Of a DNA stretch of 64,000 bases, positions 1 to 7,616 are shown in pieces. The position numbers and the translations under genes were made by a program. The stretch's first letter is position 1; every line of letters begins with the position of its first letter. Below the pieces are notes generated by a model. That model searched no databases and was not told where the DNA came from. It saw only the letters and a list, made by a program, of their open reading frames with translations. The DNA comes from Streptomyces sp. BV286 (lineage in GTDB: Bacteria; Actinomycetota; Actinomycetes; Streptomycetales; Streptomycetaceae), in the NCBI RefSeq assembly GCF_019090165.1, contig NZ_JAHRIB010000024.1:62001-126000 (forward strand), written 5' to 3'.

Positions 1-206
1 GACAGCACGTTGAAGCAGGTGGACTTTCCGGCGCCGTTGGGGCCGATGAGGGCGTGGACGGTGCCGGGACGCACTGTGAAGTCCACGGCGTCCAGGGCGG
101 TCAGACCGGCGAAGCGCACGGTCAACTCCCTGACGTGGAGCGGTGGTACGTCGGGATCAGCATCGGAGTCGGGCGAAGTCGCCTGCTGCGGCGCGTCGTT
201 CGTCAT
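1..206 (-). CDS. livG: Branched-chain amino-acid ABC transporter ATPase LivG (N-terminal part only)
   Basis: This is the N-terminal piece of an ABC ATPase; the rest lies beyond the left edge. The frame has an acidic N-terminal extension, then an ABC-type strand (VRELTVRFAGLTALDAVDFT) and a Walker A loop (GPNGAGKST followed by CFNV) at the window edge. The CFNV after Walker A is typical of LivG, the partner of LivF in import of leucine, isoleucine and valine. It lies just downstream of livF on the same strand. An in-frame GTG at 218 overlaps the livF stop, but a GGAAGG ribosome site is better spaced for the ATG at 206, so 206 is preferred. The assignment rests on the partial domain and the partner gene. 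Confidence 0.85.
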   Translation of the reverse strand, partial: MTNDAPQQATSPDSDADPDVPPLHVRELTVRFAGLTALDAVDFTVRPGTVHALIGPNGAGKSTCFNVL

Positions 207-214
207 GGTGGTGC

Positions 215-1021
215 TCACCCCTTCCATCGGGTCAGCGCCGGGTGCGAGGCGCGCGCCCGCCCGGCGTCGGCCGCCGCGTCCTCGTCGACCACGCCCAGGT
301 AGCGGCGGCGCACCTCGTCGGAGGCGGCCAGTTCGTCCGCCGGCCCCGACAGGGTGACTTCGCCGACCTCCAGGACGTACGCGCGGGAGGCGAGCCGCAG
401 GGCCAGGGCGGCGTTCTGTTCGACGAGCAGGATCGAGGTGCCCTGGGTGTTGATCTCGCGGACCGTCTCGGCGATCCGCTCGGCCATCAGCGGGGCGAGT
501 CCGAGCGAGGGTTCGTCGAGGAGGAGCATCCTCGGGGCGGCCATCAGGGCGCGGCCGACCGCGAGCATCTGCTGCTCTCCGCCCGACAGGAGGCCGGCGC
601 GCTGCTGGGCGCGGTCGGCGAGGACGGGGAACAGTTCGTGGACGCGGCGCAGGGCGGTGGCCCGGTCCGCGCGTCCGCCGGTGGCGCCGAGCGCCCCGGC
701 ACGCAGGTTGTCGGCGACGGTCATCCGCGCGAACACCCGGCGCCCCTCCGGGATCTGCGAGATCCCGGCGGCGACCACGCGGTCCGGCGGGAGTCCGTCG
801 ATGCGGCGGCCGTCGAGGCTCACCGTGCCGCCGGTGACCGCGCCGCCGTGGAAGGACAGGGTCCGGCAGATGGCCCGCAACAGGGTCGACTTGCCCGCGC
901 CGTTGCCGCCGAGGACCGTGACCACGGCTCCCTCCGGCACCTCCAGGGTCACCTGGCGCAGTGCTCGTACGGGACCGTATCCGACCGACACGTCCCGTAC
1001 GGCCAGCCCGGAACCACCCAT
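215..1021 (-). CDS. livF: Branched-chain amino-acid ABC transporter ATPase LivF
   Basis: An ATP-binding subunit of the high-affinity branched-chain amino-acid importer, about 268 residues, the usual LivF length. Walker A (GGNGAGKSTLL), the signature LLSGGEQQMLAVGRALM, Walker B (MLLLDEPSLGLAP) and the LivF-typical LVEQNAALAL segment are all present. The ATG at 1021 is preferred to upstream in-frame codons because AGGGGGA sits about six bases before it and the conserved sequence begins right after it. It drives transport together with LivG, encoded immediately downstream. The permeases and binding protein would lie left of the window. A regulator of the PucR type is transcribed divergently from the 214-bp gap on its other side and may control the operon, which is inference. 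Confidence 0.93.
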   Translation of the reverse strand: MGGSGLAVRDVSVGYGPVRALRQVTLEVPEGAVVTVLGGNGAGKSTLLRAICRTLSFHGGAVTGGTVSLDGRRIDGLPPDRVVAAGISQIPEGRRVFARMTVADNLRAGALGATGGRADRATALRRVHELFPVLADRAQQRAGLLSGGEQQMLAVGRALMAAPRMLLLDEPSLGLAPLMAERIAETVREINTQGTSILLVEQNAALALRLASRAYVLEVGEVTLSGPADELAASDEVRRRYLGVVDEDAAADAGRARASHPALTRWKG

Positions 1022-1235
1022 GGCATTCCCCCTGTCATCGCGCTGTCGATCACCTTGCACCCGGCGTGTTCACGGCCGGTGTGGCGCTCACGACAGCACC
1101 GGTGGGGACGTCCGTCCACGGGGCGCGGGCGAATCGCTGCGGGTGACCAGCGGGTGCGGGCGCGCGTTGTGCGCGCGCACAACACCGCGTGTCAGGGGCC
1201 TGTGCGCGGCCGTCCACCGGTGGCATCCTCCGGCC

Positions 1236-2438
1236 ATGGGAGCCCGCAGAAGGCGTACCGGTCATGACTGGAAGCTGCTCACCGAGTCCTGCGCGGCGCT
1301 GCTGGAGCGCCTGCCGGAGCTGGTCGACGAGCACATGCGACAACTTGCCGAGCATTCCCCGGTGTACGGGGAGTTCCTGCCGTACGACCAGCAGTGGCGG
1401 GAGGCGCAGGAGGCGATGCGGATCGGGATCGAGACGATCTCCGCGCCCCGGGACTCGCCCCGCCGTGATCTGGAGTACGCGGAGGACGCGGGGCGGCGGC
1501 GGGCCCAGCAGGGGTTGCCGTTGGAGCTGCTGGTGCACGCCTACCGTGCCGCCGGGTATCTGGTGTGGGACGCCCTGATGGAGGGGGCGGCCGGGCGGGA
1601 GCCGGAGCGGCTGGGGGCGCTGATGCGGTCGGCGACCATGGTGTGGTCCGCCGTGGACGCGCAGGCCGCGGTGGCGACGGAGGCGTACCGGGCCACCGAG
1701 ATGGAGCTCCGGCGGCGTACCGACGAGCGGCTTCAGGCGCTGCTCGACGCGCTTCTCGAAGGGCAGGAGGCGCCCGGGCTCGCGGCGCGGGCCGCCGCCG
1801 GGCTCGATCTTCCCGAGCGGGGGCCGTACGCCGTGGTCGTGCTGCGGTCCGAGCGGCGGGAGCCCTTCCGGCGGCCCGTGGAGGGTGAGGGGCTGCGGTT
1901 CGTCTGGCGGATGCGGGCGGACTGCGAGGTCGGGGTGGTGGCTCTCGCGGCCGGTCAGGGCCTCGACGGGGTCGCGCGGGCGCTCGACGGGCGCTGTTCC
2001 GGTCCCGGCGGGATCAGCCCCGTCGTCCCGGGCCTCGCCGAGCTGGGGCGGGCCCGGCGGCTGGCGGAGCTGGCGCTGCGTACGTGTCCGCCCGACGCGA
2101 GCGACGTCGTGCGGCTCGACCAGCGGATGCCGACGGCGCTCGTCGTCAGCCAGCCCGAGCTGGCCGGGCGGCTCGTGTCGGACGTGTTCGGGTCGCTGCT
2201 GGAGCTCGAACCGGCGGACCGGGCCGTCCTGCTGGAGACGCTCGACGTGTGGCTGTGCTGCGAGGGGTCCGCGGGGCGGGCCGCGGGGCGCCTGTACTGC
2301 CACCGGAACACGGTCTTCAACCGCCTGCGGCGGTTGGAACAGCTGACCTCACGGTCGCTGGCGAGGCCCCGGGATCTGATCGAGATGACGTTGGCGTTGG
2401 ACGCGTACCGGTTGACGGGGGCGGCGGGGGGTGGGTGA
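1236..2438 (+). CDS. PucR/CdaR-type transcriptional regulator with C-terminal HTH_30
   Basis: A predicted DNA-binding regulator of 400 residues. The N-terminal half is helical and resembles the sensor part of Streptomyces PucR-like regulators (ESCAALLERLPELVDEHM). The C-terminal 60 residues form the HTH_30 domain of this class: a leucine-rich helix (LETLDVWLCCEGSAGRAA), then the recognition segment LYCHRNTVFNRLRRLEQLTS. The frame is open much further upstream, but that region is antisense to livF; the ATG at 1236 is the first start after the livF promoter gap. No clear Shine-Dalgarno is seen. The gene is divergent from livF-livG, so control of that operon is plausible but unproven. The ligand is unknown. 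Confidence 0.82.
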   Translation: MGARRRRTGHDWKLLTESCAALLERLPELVDEHMRQLAEHSPVYGEFLPYDQQWREAQEAMRIGIETISAPRDSPRRDLEYAEDAGRRRAQQGLPLELLVHAYRAAGYLVWDALMEGAAGREPERLGALMRSATMVWSAVDAQAAVATEAYRATEMELRRRTDERLQALLDALLEGQEAPGLAARAAAGLDLPERGPYAVVVLRSERREPFRRPVEGEGLRFVWRMRADCEVGVVALAAGQGLDGVARALDGRCSGPGGISPVVPGLAELGRARRLAELALRTCPPDASDVVRLDQRMPTALVVSQPELAGRLVSDVFGSLLELEPADRAVLLETLDVWLCCEGSAGRAAGRLYCHRNTVFNRLRRLEQLTSRSLARPRDLIEMTLALDAYRLTGAAGGG

Positions 2439-2481
2439 GGGGTATTTCGCCCCCGCCGCCCCCTACCCGTTCCCGTCCCTT

Positions 2482-2500
2482 CTGGGGGCTGCGCCCCCAG
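2482..2500. terminator. GC-rich hairpin between convergent genes
   Basis: A perfect inverted repeat with 8-base arms (CTGGGGGC / GCCCCCAG) and a three-base loop lies in the 193-bp gap between the convergent regulator and glycerate kinase genes. It can act in both directions. The rest of the gap (2501-2631) holds further C/G-rich inverted segments and the CGCCGGACGG-type motif that recurs between Streptomyces genes; no coding signal was seen there. Confidence 0.6.
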
Positions 2501-2631
2501 ACCTCCGTATCGCACCGGTGCGCTCGTCCTCAGACGCCGGACGGACTCAAAGATCAGGAGCGGGGGTTCGGGGGCCGTCCCCCGAGACGGGACGGGCAGG
2601 GGCGGCGGGGGCGGGGGCGGGAAAAGGCCTG

Positions 2632-3798
2632 TCAGGTGAGGAAGTCCTTGGCGATGCGCTCCGCGAGTTCCTCCAGGATCGGGCCCGCCTCGGCGATGCA
2701 CCGGCTCACGTCAGGCTCGACGTCCGTGAGCGGATAGACCCGCCGGATCCCGGCCCGTCCGAGGGCCTCCGGAGGAAGCGCCAGCCGCCCGCAGACGGCG
2801 ATGACCTCTTTCCCGGCGGCACGCGCGGCGGCGGCGACCCCGGCGGGCGCCTTCCCGTGCAGGGTCTGCTCGTCCAGCGAGCCCTCACCGGTGATGACCA
2901 GCGTCGCCCGTTCCAGCGCGGGCCCGAAGCCCAGTACGTCGAGCATCACCTCGATGCCGGGCCGGAAGGTCGCGCCGAGCCCCACGAGAGCCCCGTACCC
3001 GATGCCACCGGCAGCCCCCGCGCCGGGCGCGACGGCGTACTCCGCCGCCCTGCCCCCGATCGTCTTCTCCAGGACGGCGGCGAAGTGGGCGAGCGCCGCG
3101 TCGAGCACCGCCACGTCGTCGGGAGAGGCACCCTTCTGCGGTCCGTACACCGCCGGCGCGCCCTTCGGCCCGGTCAGTGGATTGTCCACGTCACTGGCGA
3201 GGACGACGTCGACGGAGGAGAGCCGGGGGTCGAGGCCGGTCAGGTCCGCCGTGGCGAGGTCCCCGAGGGAGCCGCCGCCGGGCGGCACCGGCTCGCCGTC
3301 CTCGTCGAGGAAGCGCGCCCCGAGCGCGGCCAGCATCCCGGCTCCGCCGTCGGTGGTCGCGCTGCCGCCGACGCCGAACACGATCGTGCGCGCCCCGGCG
3401 TCGAGCGCGGCCCGCAGTAGTTCCCCGGACCCGTACGTGGACGAGGTGAGCGGCGCGAGGACCCCGGCGGGCAGCCGCTGCAGTCCGCTGGCCTCGGCCA
3501 TCTCCACGACCGCGGTCCCGTCGCGCAGCGCGAAGGCGGCGGTGACCTCGTCGCCGAGGGGCCCGGCGACCCGTACCTCACGGCGCTCGAAGCCGGCCGC
3601 GACCGCCGCGGCGACCGTGCCGTCGCCGCCGTCGGCCACCGGCAGCGCCTCGACCTCGACCAGCGGTGCGACCCGGTGCAGTCCTGCCGTCACCCGCTCG
3701 GCCACCTGCACGGCCGTGAGCGAGCCCTTGAACTTGTCCGCGGCGATGAGTACCCGCTGGGTCTGGTTCCGGGTCCGATTCACTGCAGCGTCCGCCAC
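2632..3798 (-). CDS. glxK: Glycerate kinase
   Basis: Phosphorylates glycerate to a phosphoglycerate in glyoxylate or serine catabolism. The 388-residue length matches the GlxK/GarK family. Family segments visible are the N-terminal VLIAADKFKGSLTAVQVAERV, the early PVADGGDGTV loop, FGVGGSATTDGGAGMLAALGA in the middle, and GAAGGIGYGALVGLGA, followed by VITGEGSLDEQTLHGKAP near residue 290. The GTG start at 3798 has AAGGGGA about seven bases upstream. It is a single gene, convergent with the regulator on its left, with no pathway neighbours. The sequence gives no sign of regulation. Confidence 0.94.
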   Translation of the reverse strand: MADAAVNRTRNQTQRVLIAADKFKGSLTAVQVAERVTAGLHRVAPLVEVEALPVADGGDGTVAAAVAAGFERREVRVAGPLGDEVTAAFALRDGTAVVEMAEASGLQRLPAGVLAPLTSSTYGSGELLRAALDAGARTIVFGVGGSATTDGGAGMLAALGARFLDEDGEPVPPGGGSLGDLATADLTGLDPRLSSVDVVLASDVDNPLTGPKGAPAVYGPQKGASPDDVAVLDAALAHFAAVLEKTIGGRAAEYAVAPGAGAAGGIGYGALVGLGATFRPGIEVMLDVLGFGPALERATLVITGEGSLDEQTLHGKAPAGVAAAARAAGKEVIAVCGRLALPPEALGRAGIRRVYPLTDVEPDVSRCIAEAGPILEELAERIAKDFLT

Positions 3799-3962
3799 CT
3801 GTGTTCCCCTTGCTTATCGGGCCTTGCACACGTCAAGGCAGTCGCGCCGCTGCGACCCTAACCGCAGGAGGGGGCCGCTGCCCAGGGCGGTTCTCAGGTG
3901 CCGGACAGCTGCCGGACAGCGGCCCGACGGCGGTCGCGGGGCGGTCGGACCCCGGTAGCCGG

Positions 3963-4208
3963 TCAGCCGGCGTCGGTCCCCCGCGAGTCGTAGAGCTGGT
4001 GCGTCAGTGTGCCGCTGCCCCCGAACGGCACGCTGATGTGCTCCAGCACGTCCTCCAGGAGATCGAGGTCCCCCGTCCGCACACCGACGTCCCCGGTGGT
4101 GACCAGGGGCTCCGCGGGCGCGGCCTGGGCCGCACCGGTGGCGGACAGGACCGCGACGACTGCGGCGGCACCGACCGCCAGGACCCTCGTACGACTCGAC
4201 GACTTCAT
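3963..4208 (-). CDS. Small exported protein of unknown function
   Basis: An 81-residue protein with a clear Sec signal peptide: a positively charged start (MKSSSRTR), a hydrophobic core (VLAVGAAAVVAVLSATGA) and an AQA-APA cleavage site near residue 28. The mature part, about 53 residues, is acidic and has no cysteine or recognised domain. The ATG at 4208 is chosen because it places the signal at the N-terminus; an upstream in-frame start at 4226 would add six residues. It is divergent from the NUDIX gene. The product is probably released to the cell surface or medium; the function is unknown. Confidence 0.7.
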   Translation of the reverse strand: MKSSSRTRVLAVGAAAVVAVLSATGAAQAAPAEPLVTTGDVGVRTGDLDLLEDVLEHISVPFGGSGTLTHQLYDSRGTDAG

Positions 4209-4342
4209 GGGACTCCAAATCCGCAATACGAATAAAACCTGACGACCTTCTCATGTGGTGCGGCGCCGGATGTACGTAAAGCGGGCCGGACCAGCAGGAA
4301 TTCGGCACACCGGGTGTATGACGGCTGCGGGCGTTGACGATC

Positions 4343-4373
4343 TTGCGGACCGTGGGGTCGATCTCGCTAGGCT
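4343..4373 (+). promoter_or_regulatory. Leaderless promoter of the NUDIX gene
   Basis: A TTGCGG hexamer at 4343-4348 and TAGGCT at 4368-4373, 19 bases apart, resemble a housekeeping sigma promoter. The -10 box ends only six bases before the ATG at 4380, so transcription should begin at or next to the start codon, giving a leaderless mRNA. This fits the lack of a Shine-Dalgarno sequence. Confidence 0.55.
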
Positions 4374-4379
4374 GGCTAT

Positions 4380-4871
4380 ATGACGACTCCTGACTACGCC
4401 GCGTACATCGCGGGTCTCCCCCGTGTGCTCGTCGGTGCCGCCGCGCTCTTCCGTGACACCGAGGGCCGGGTGCTGCTCGTCGAGCCCAACTACCGCGAGG
4501 GCTGGGCGCTGCCGGGCGGAACCGTCGAGTCGGACGCCGGCGAGACCCCGAGGCAGGGGGCCCGCCGGGAGACCCTGGAGGAGATCGGCCTGGACCTCCC
4601 GGTCGGACGGCTGCTCGCGGTGGACTGGGTGCCCGGCGCCGCACGGCCTCCCGTCGTGGCGTACCTGTACGACGGAGGAGTGCTGGCGGAGGAGCAGTTC
4701 AAGTCGATCCGCCTGCAGGAGTCGGAGCTGCTGTCCTGGCAGCTGGTCCCCCGCGAGGAGCTCGACCAGTACGTGTCGGGCAACCTCGGCCGCCGTGTGC
4801 TCGCCGCGCTGGACGTGCTCGCTGAGAACGCGGGGACGGCCGAGTTGGAGGACGGCCGGCGAACCGACTGA
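4380..4871 (+). CDS. NUDIX hydrolase
   Basis: A 163-residue pyrophosphohydrolase of the NUDIX superfamily, acting on a nucleoside diphosphate linked to another group; the substrate cannot be read from sequence. The NUDIX box is at about residues 41-66: LPGGTVESDAGETP, then RRETLEEIGLDL with the metal-binding REtxEExG core. The spacing between the first glycine and the upstream glutamate is two residues longer than the textbook consensus, a variant seen in actinomycete members. There is no Shine-Dalgarno before the ATG, and a -10-like box directly upstream suggests a leaderless transcript. The next gene is convergent, 15 bp away. Confidence 0.88.
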   Translation: MTTPDYAAYIAGLPRVLVGAAALFRDTEGRVLLVEPNYREGWALPGGTVESDAGETPRQGARRETLEEIGLDLPVGRLLAVDWVPGAARPPVVAYLYDGGVLAEEQFKSIRLQESELLSWQLVPREELDQYVSGNLGRRVLAALDVLAENAGTAELEDGRRTD

Positions 4872-4886
4872 CGGGAGGGGCGGCGC

Positions 4887-6002
4887 TCAGCGCAGGACGC
4901 GGTGCCGGGCGGGCCTCCTGGCACCGTTCGTCGACGGCTGTGGCTGCGGCCTGTACTCCGGCTCGTCCTCGTCCTCGATACCGCGTGACGGTCCCCTGAC
5001 GCTGTCCAGAACCTTCGCGCCCTGCTGATCGACGAGGCGGGTCACCGATTCCTGCGCGACACCGAACACGAGCGCCCAGCCGAGGACTTGTGCACTGCTG
5101 TCCAGGTTTGACAGCCCCGGCACGAAATCACCCTTGATGATCAGCATGCCGAACACGGCCGCCAGGGCGCCGATGGGCAGCCGCAGCAACAACAGGCAGA
5201 TGGGCACCATGAACGGCGTGGCGGTGCCCTGCATGTGCCGCAGTGACACGGCTCCCGCCAGGGCCGCTCCGCACAGGCCGAAGAACTCCACGATGAGGAC
5301 GTCCCCGCCCGCCGGGCTACCACTGATGGGGCAGAACGTCTTGGGCACGGCCGGAGGTGGGGCCGTCGGTGGCCCCTCGAAGCAAAGCTTGGCCGCTATG
5401 GCCGCGGGCTCGACGTATCCCCACACCACAAGGAGTGCCGCGATCAGGCTCGTCAGGAGAAACGACGTCAGGAGTATGTTGCGGAAGCTTCGCAGTCTCG
5501 ACCTCTCCAGGTCCTGAGCGTCGTTCGCCGCACGCAGCGCCCTGACGGCCAGATCCCTGAACCGGGCGTTGAGCCTTCGGCCGTTCGATCCGACCTGCGC
5601 CTCCAGCTCGTTCCGCAGGGGATCCTCCGCGCCCAGGTGCTGCTTGGTTCTCGCGAGGACCTCGGTCCCCCACCAGGTGAGGTCGTTGTCGCCGGCGAGC
5701 TTCAGGACGCTCACTTCGGCCCGGTGGATGTTGGCCCAGGTCCGGTCCACCGCGGAACCGGAGATGGACGAGAAGGGTGTGTCCCTGCTGTTGAGGGCCT
5801 CACGAGCGGCTTCGAGCTGCACGTTCGTCTTCTTCAGCAGCCTCTTCTTGTCGTCCGACAGTTCGCAGCGGACTTCGATGATGTCCAACTCCGCCTGGAG
5901 TTCCGCGACATAGGCGGAGGCACGTTGATGCCATGAGGATTTGTTCCGTCCCGCGACATCTCCGACTTCGTCCGGGAAGGATTCTTCATGTGTTTCCGCC
6001 AT
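4887..6002 (-). CDS. Four-helix membrane protein with N-terminal coiled coil, unknown function
   Basis: A 371-residue protein that I do not recognise. Residues 1-170 are soluble, charged and largely helical, with a likely coiled coil at about 28-70. Four hydrophobic segments follow at about 174-196, 235-255, 264-289 and 304-321. The loop between the first two holds two cysteines (CFEG and CPIS), which could form an extracytoplasmic disulfide. After the last helix comes VTRLVDQQGAKVLDSVRG and an acidic tail (EDEDEPEY). The ATG at 6002 has GGAGGA nine bases upstream. GC is slightly lower than that of its neighbours. It is a lone gene between NUDIX and Sir2 genes; no function should be assumed. 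Confidence 0.72.
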   Translation of the reverse strand: MAETHEESFPDEVGDVAGRNKSSWHQRASAYVAELQAELDIIEVRCELSDDKKRLLKKTNVQLEAAREALNSRDTPFSSISGSAVDRTWANIHRAEVSVLKLAGDNDLTWWGTEVLARTKQHLGAEDPLRNELEAQVGSNGRRLNARFRDLAVRALRAANDAQDLERSRLRSFRNILLTSFLLTSLIAALLVVWGYVEPAAIAAKLCFEGPPTAPPPAVPKTFCPISGSPAGGDVLIVEFFGLCGAALAGAVSLRHMQGTATPFMVPICLLLLRLPIGALAAVFGMLIIKGDFVPGLSNLDSSAQVLGWALVFGVAQESVTRLVDQQGAKVLDSVRGPSRGIEDEDEPEYRPQPQPSTNGARRPARHRVLR

Positions 6003-6327
6003 GATGGGGTCCTCCGCCGACCTGCTCCTTCACACACGTGTGTCCGGATTCGGGCTTTGAGCGGCATCGAGCGACGTCGAGCGGCATTGCGCGGCATGGG
6101 GAACATCGGGAATTGTCTCCCCGTCCCGACCCCGATCCCGACCCCGTCCTTCGGTTCTCCCCTGCTTTCCAGTGTCCGCTCCGGTGACACGTTCGCAACC
6201 CGGGAGGGCTTCGTCGCCCGGCGTGTTGGCGTGTCCGAGGACAGCGGGCGCAGCGACGTCGAATGTGCGATTCCCAGCGGGTAGGGGGCCTCCGGAAACC
6301 GGTTCGCCCTCGCGCGGGCCGGCGTTC

Positions 6328-6333
6328 TACGCT
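6328..6333 (+). promoter_or_regulatory. -10-like box placing Sir2 on a leaderless transcript
   Basis: TACGCT ends six bases before the ATG at 6340, the same geometry as the boxes before the genes at 4380 and 46168. No Shine-Dalgarno is visible, so a leaderless mRNA is the simplest reading. No clear -35 hexamer was found. Confidence 0.4.
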
Positions 6334-6339
6334 CGGGAC

Positions 6340-7065
6340 ATGAGCAGGCCTCTCGTCGCCGTCCTCAGTGGCGCAGGTATTTCCACCGATTCCGGAATTC
6401 CCGACTATCGCGGTCCGAACGGTGTGTGGCGGCGGGATCCGGAAGCGCAGAAACTCGTGACGTACGAGTTCTACATGGGTGATCCGCAGATCCGGCGCAG
6501 GTCCTGGCAGATGCGGCGAAAGAACCGGACTCTCCAGGCGGAGCCGAACGCCGCGCATCGGGCGGTGGCCGAGCTGGAGCAGGCCGGGGTGCCGGTGCGG
6601 GTCATCACCCAGAACGTCGACGGACTGCACCAGCTCGCCGGAATGCCCGCCCGCAAGGTGCTGGAACTGCACGGCAGCGCACGCGGTGTGGTGTGTACGA
6701 AGTGCCACGCGCGCGGGCCGATGGAGGACGCGCTCGCCCGGGTCGAGGCCGGGGAGGCGGATCCGCCGTGTCTGACGTGCGGCGGGATTCTCAAGTCGGC
6801 GACGGTGATGTTCGGCGAGCGGCTCGACCCGGTCGTGTTGGGTGAGGCGCTCGCGATCACCAAGGCGTGCCAGGTGTTCATCGCCGTCGGTACCACCCTC
6901 CAGGTGCAGCCCGCCGCGGGGCTCGCCGGTGTGGCCGCCGAGCACGGGGCCCGGCTCGTCATCGTCAACGCCGAGCCGACCCCATACGACGACCGGGCGG
7001 ACGAGGTGATCCGGGAGCCGATCGGCACGGCCCTGCCTGAGCTGCTGCGGGGCCTGGCCGGCTGA
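6340..7065 (+). CDS. Sir2-family NAD-dependent protein deacylase
   Basis: A 241-residue sirtuin that removes acyl groups from lysine using NAD, releasing nicotinamide and O-acyl-ADP-ribose. Diagnostic motifs: GAGISTDSGIPDYRG (11-25, NAD binding), TQNVDGLHQLAG (90-101), catalytic His111 in ELHGSA, and a zinc site of Cys119, Cys122, Cys144 and Cys147 (CTKC and CLTC). The ATG at 6340 is preferred because the fold starts immediately after it and a -10-like box lies just upstream. It is convergent with the ogt-ada pair. A macro-domain protein, a family that can consume O-acetyl-ADP-ribose, is encoded at 22360-22869, but nothing links the two directly. Confidence 0.95.
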   Translation: MSRPLVAVLSGAGISTDSGIPDYRGPNGVWRRDPEAQKLVTYEFYMGDPQIRRRSWQMRRKNRTLQAEPNAAHRAVAELEQAGVPVRVITQNVDGLHQLAGMPARKVLELHGSARGVVCTKCHARGPMEDALARVEAGEADPPCLTCGGILKSATVMFGERLDPVVLGEALAITKACQVFIAVGTTLQVQPAAGLAGVAAEHGARLVIVNAEPTPYDDRADEVIREPIGTALPELLRGLAG

Positions 7066-7115
7066 GCGGCGCGGGTTCGAGCCTGCCCCGGTGTCACACC
7101 TGTGTCCCGCCGGTG

Positions 7116-7607
7116 TCAGAAGAGGGCGGTGTCCTCCGCTCCCCGTTCGAAGTCCAGCAGGCGCTGTTTGCGCTGCAGGCCGCCGCCGTATCCCGTCAGG
7201 CTGCCGTCGGCGCCCACCACCCGGTGGCAGGGCACGATGATCCCGAGCGGGTTCTTGCCGTTGGCGAGGCCCACCGCGCGGGACGCCTTCGGATTGCCCA
7301 GGGCGTCCGCGAGTTGACCGTACGAGCGGGTCTCGCCGTACGGGATCTTCCGGAGCTGTTCCCAGACCTGGCGCTGGAACGGGGTGCCGTCCAGCCTGAG
7401 TCGTACGGAGAAGTCCTTCAACTCTCCCCCGAAATAGGCTCGCAGCTCCTCGGTCGCCTCGGCGAAGGGTGTGTCGTCCGGCCGGCCGAAGGTCTCCTCC
7501 GGCGGGCGGTGGCGTTGGTCCGTCATGTAGAGCCCGGAGAGGACGCCGTCGGTGGCGACCAGGGTGAGCGGGCCGTACGGACTGTCGATCACGGTGTGCT
7601 GTTTCAC
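7116..7607 (-). CDS. ogt: Methylated-DNA-protein cysteine methyltransferase
   Basis: A suicide repair protein that moves a methyl group from O6-methylguanine to its own cysteine. The 163 residues contain the active-site motif IIVPCHRVVG with acceptor Cys127, the helix-turn-helix segment PYGETRSYGQLADALGNPKASRAVG (90-114) and an N-terminal RNase-H-like half. The GTG start at 7607 has AAGGAC seven bases upstream, which itself lies at the stop of the ada-like gene nine bases away, so the two are almost certainly co-transcribed. Co-regulation by the upstream Ada domain would be expected from the family. Confidence 0.96.
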   Translation of the reverse strand: MKQHTVIDSPYGPLTLVATDGVLSGLYMTDQRHRPPEETFGRPDDTPFAEATEELRAYFGGELKDFSVRLRLDGTPFQRQVWEQLRKIPYGETRSYGQLADALGNPKASRAVGLANGKNPLGIIVPCHRVVGADGSLTGYGGGLQRKQRLLDFERGAEDTALF

Positions 7608-7616
7608 TGAACGTCC

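Noticed and set aside
354..1235. Long N-terminal extension of the PucR-type regulator
   Set aside because: It is antisense to livF; the regulator fold begins after the ATG at 1236.
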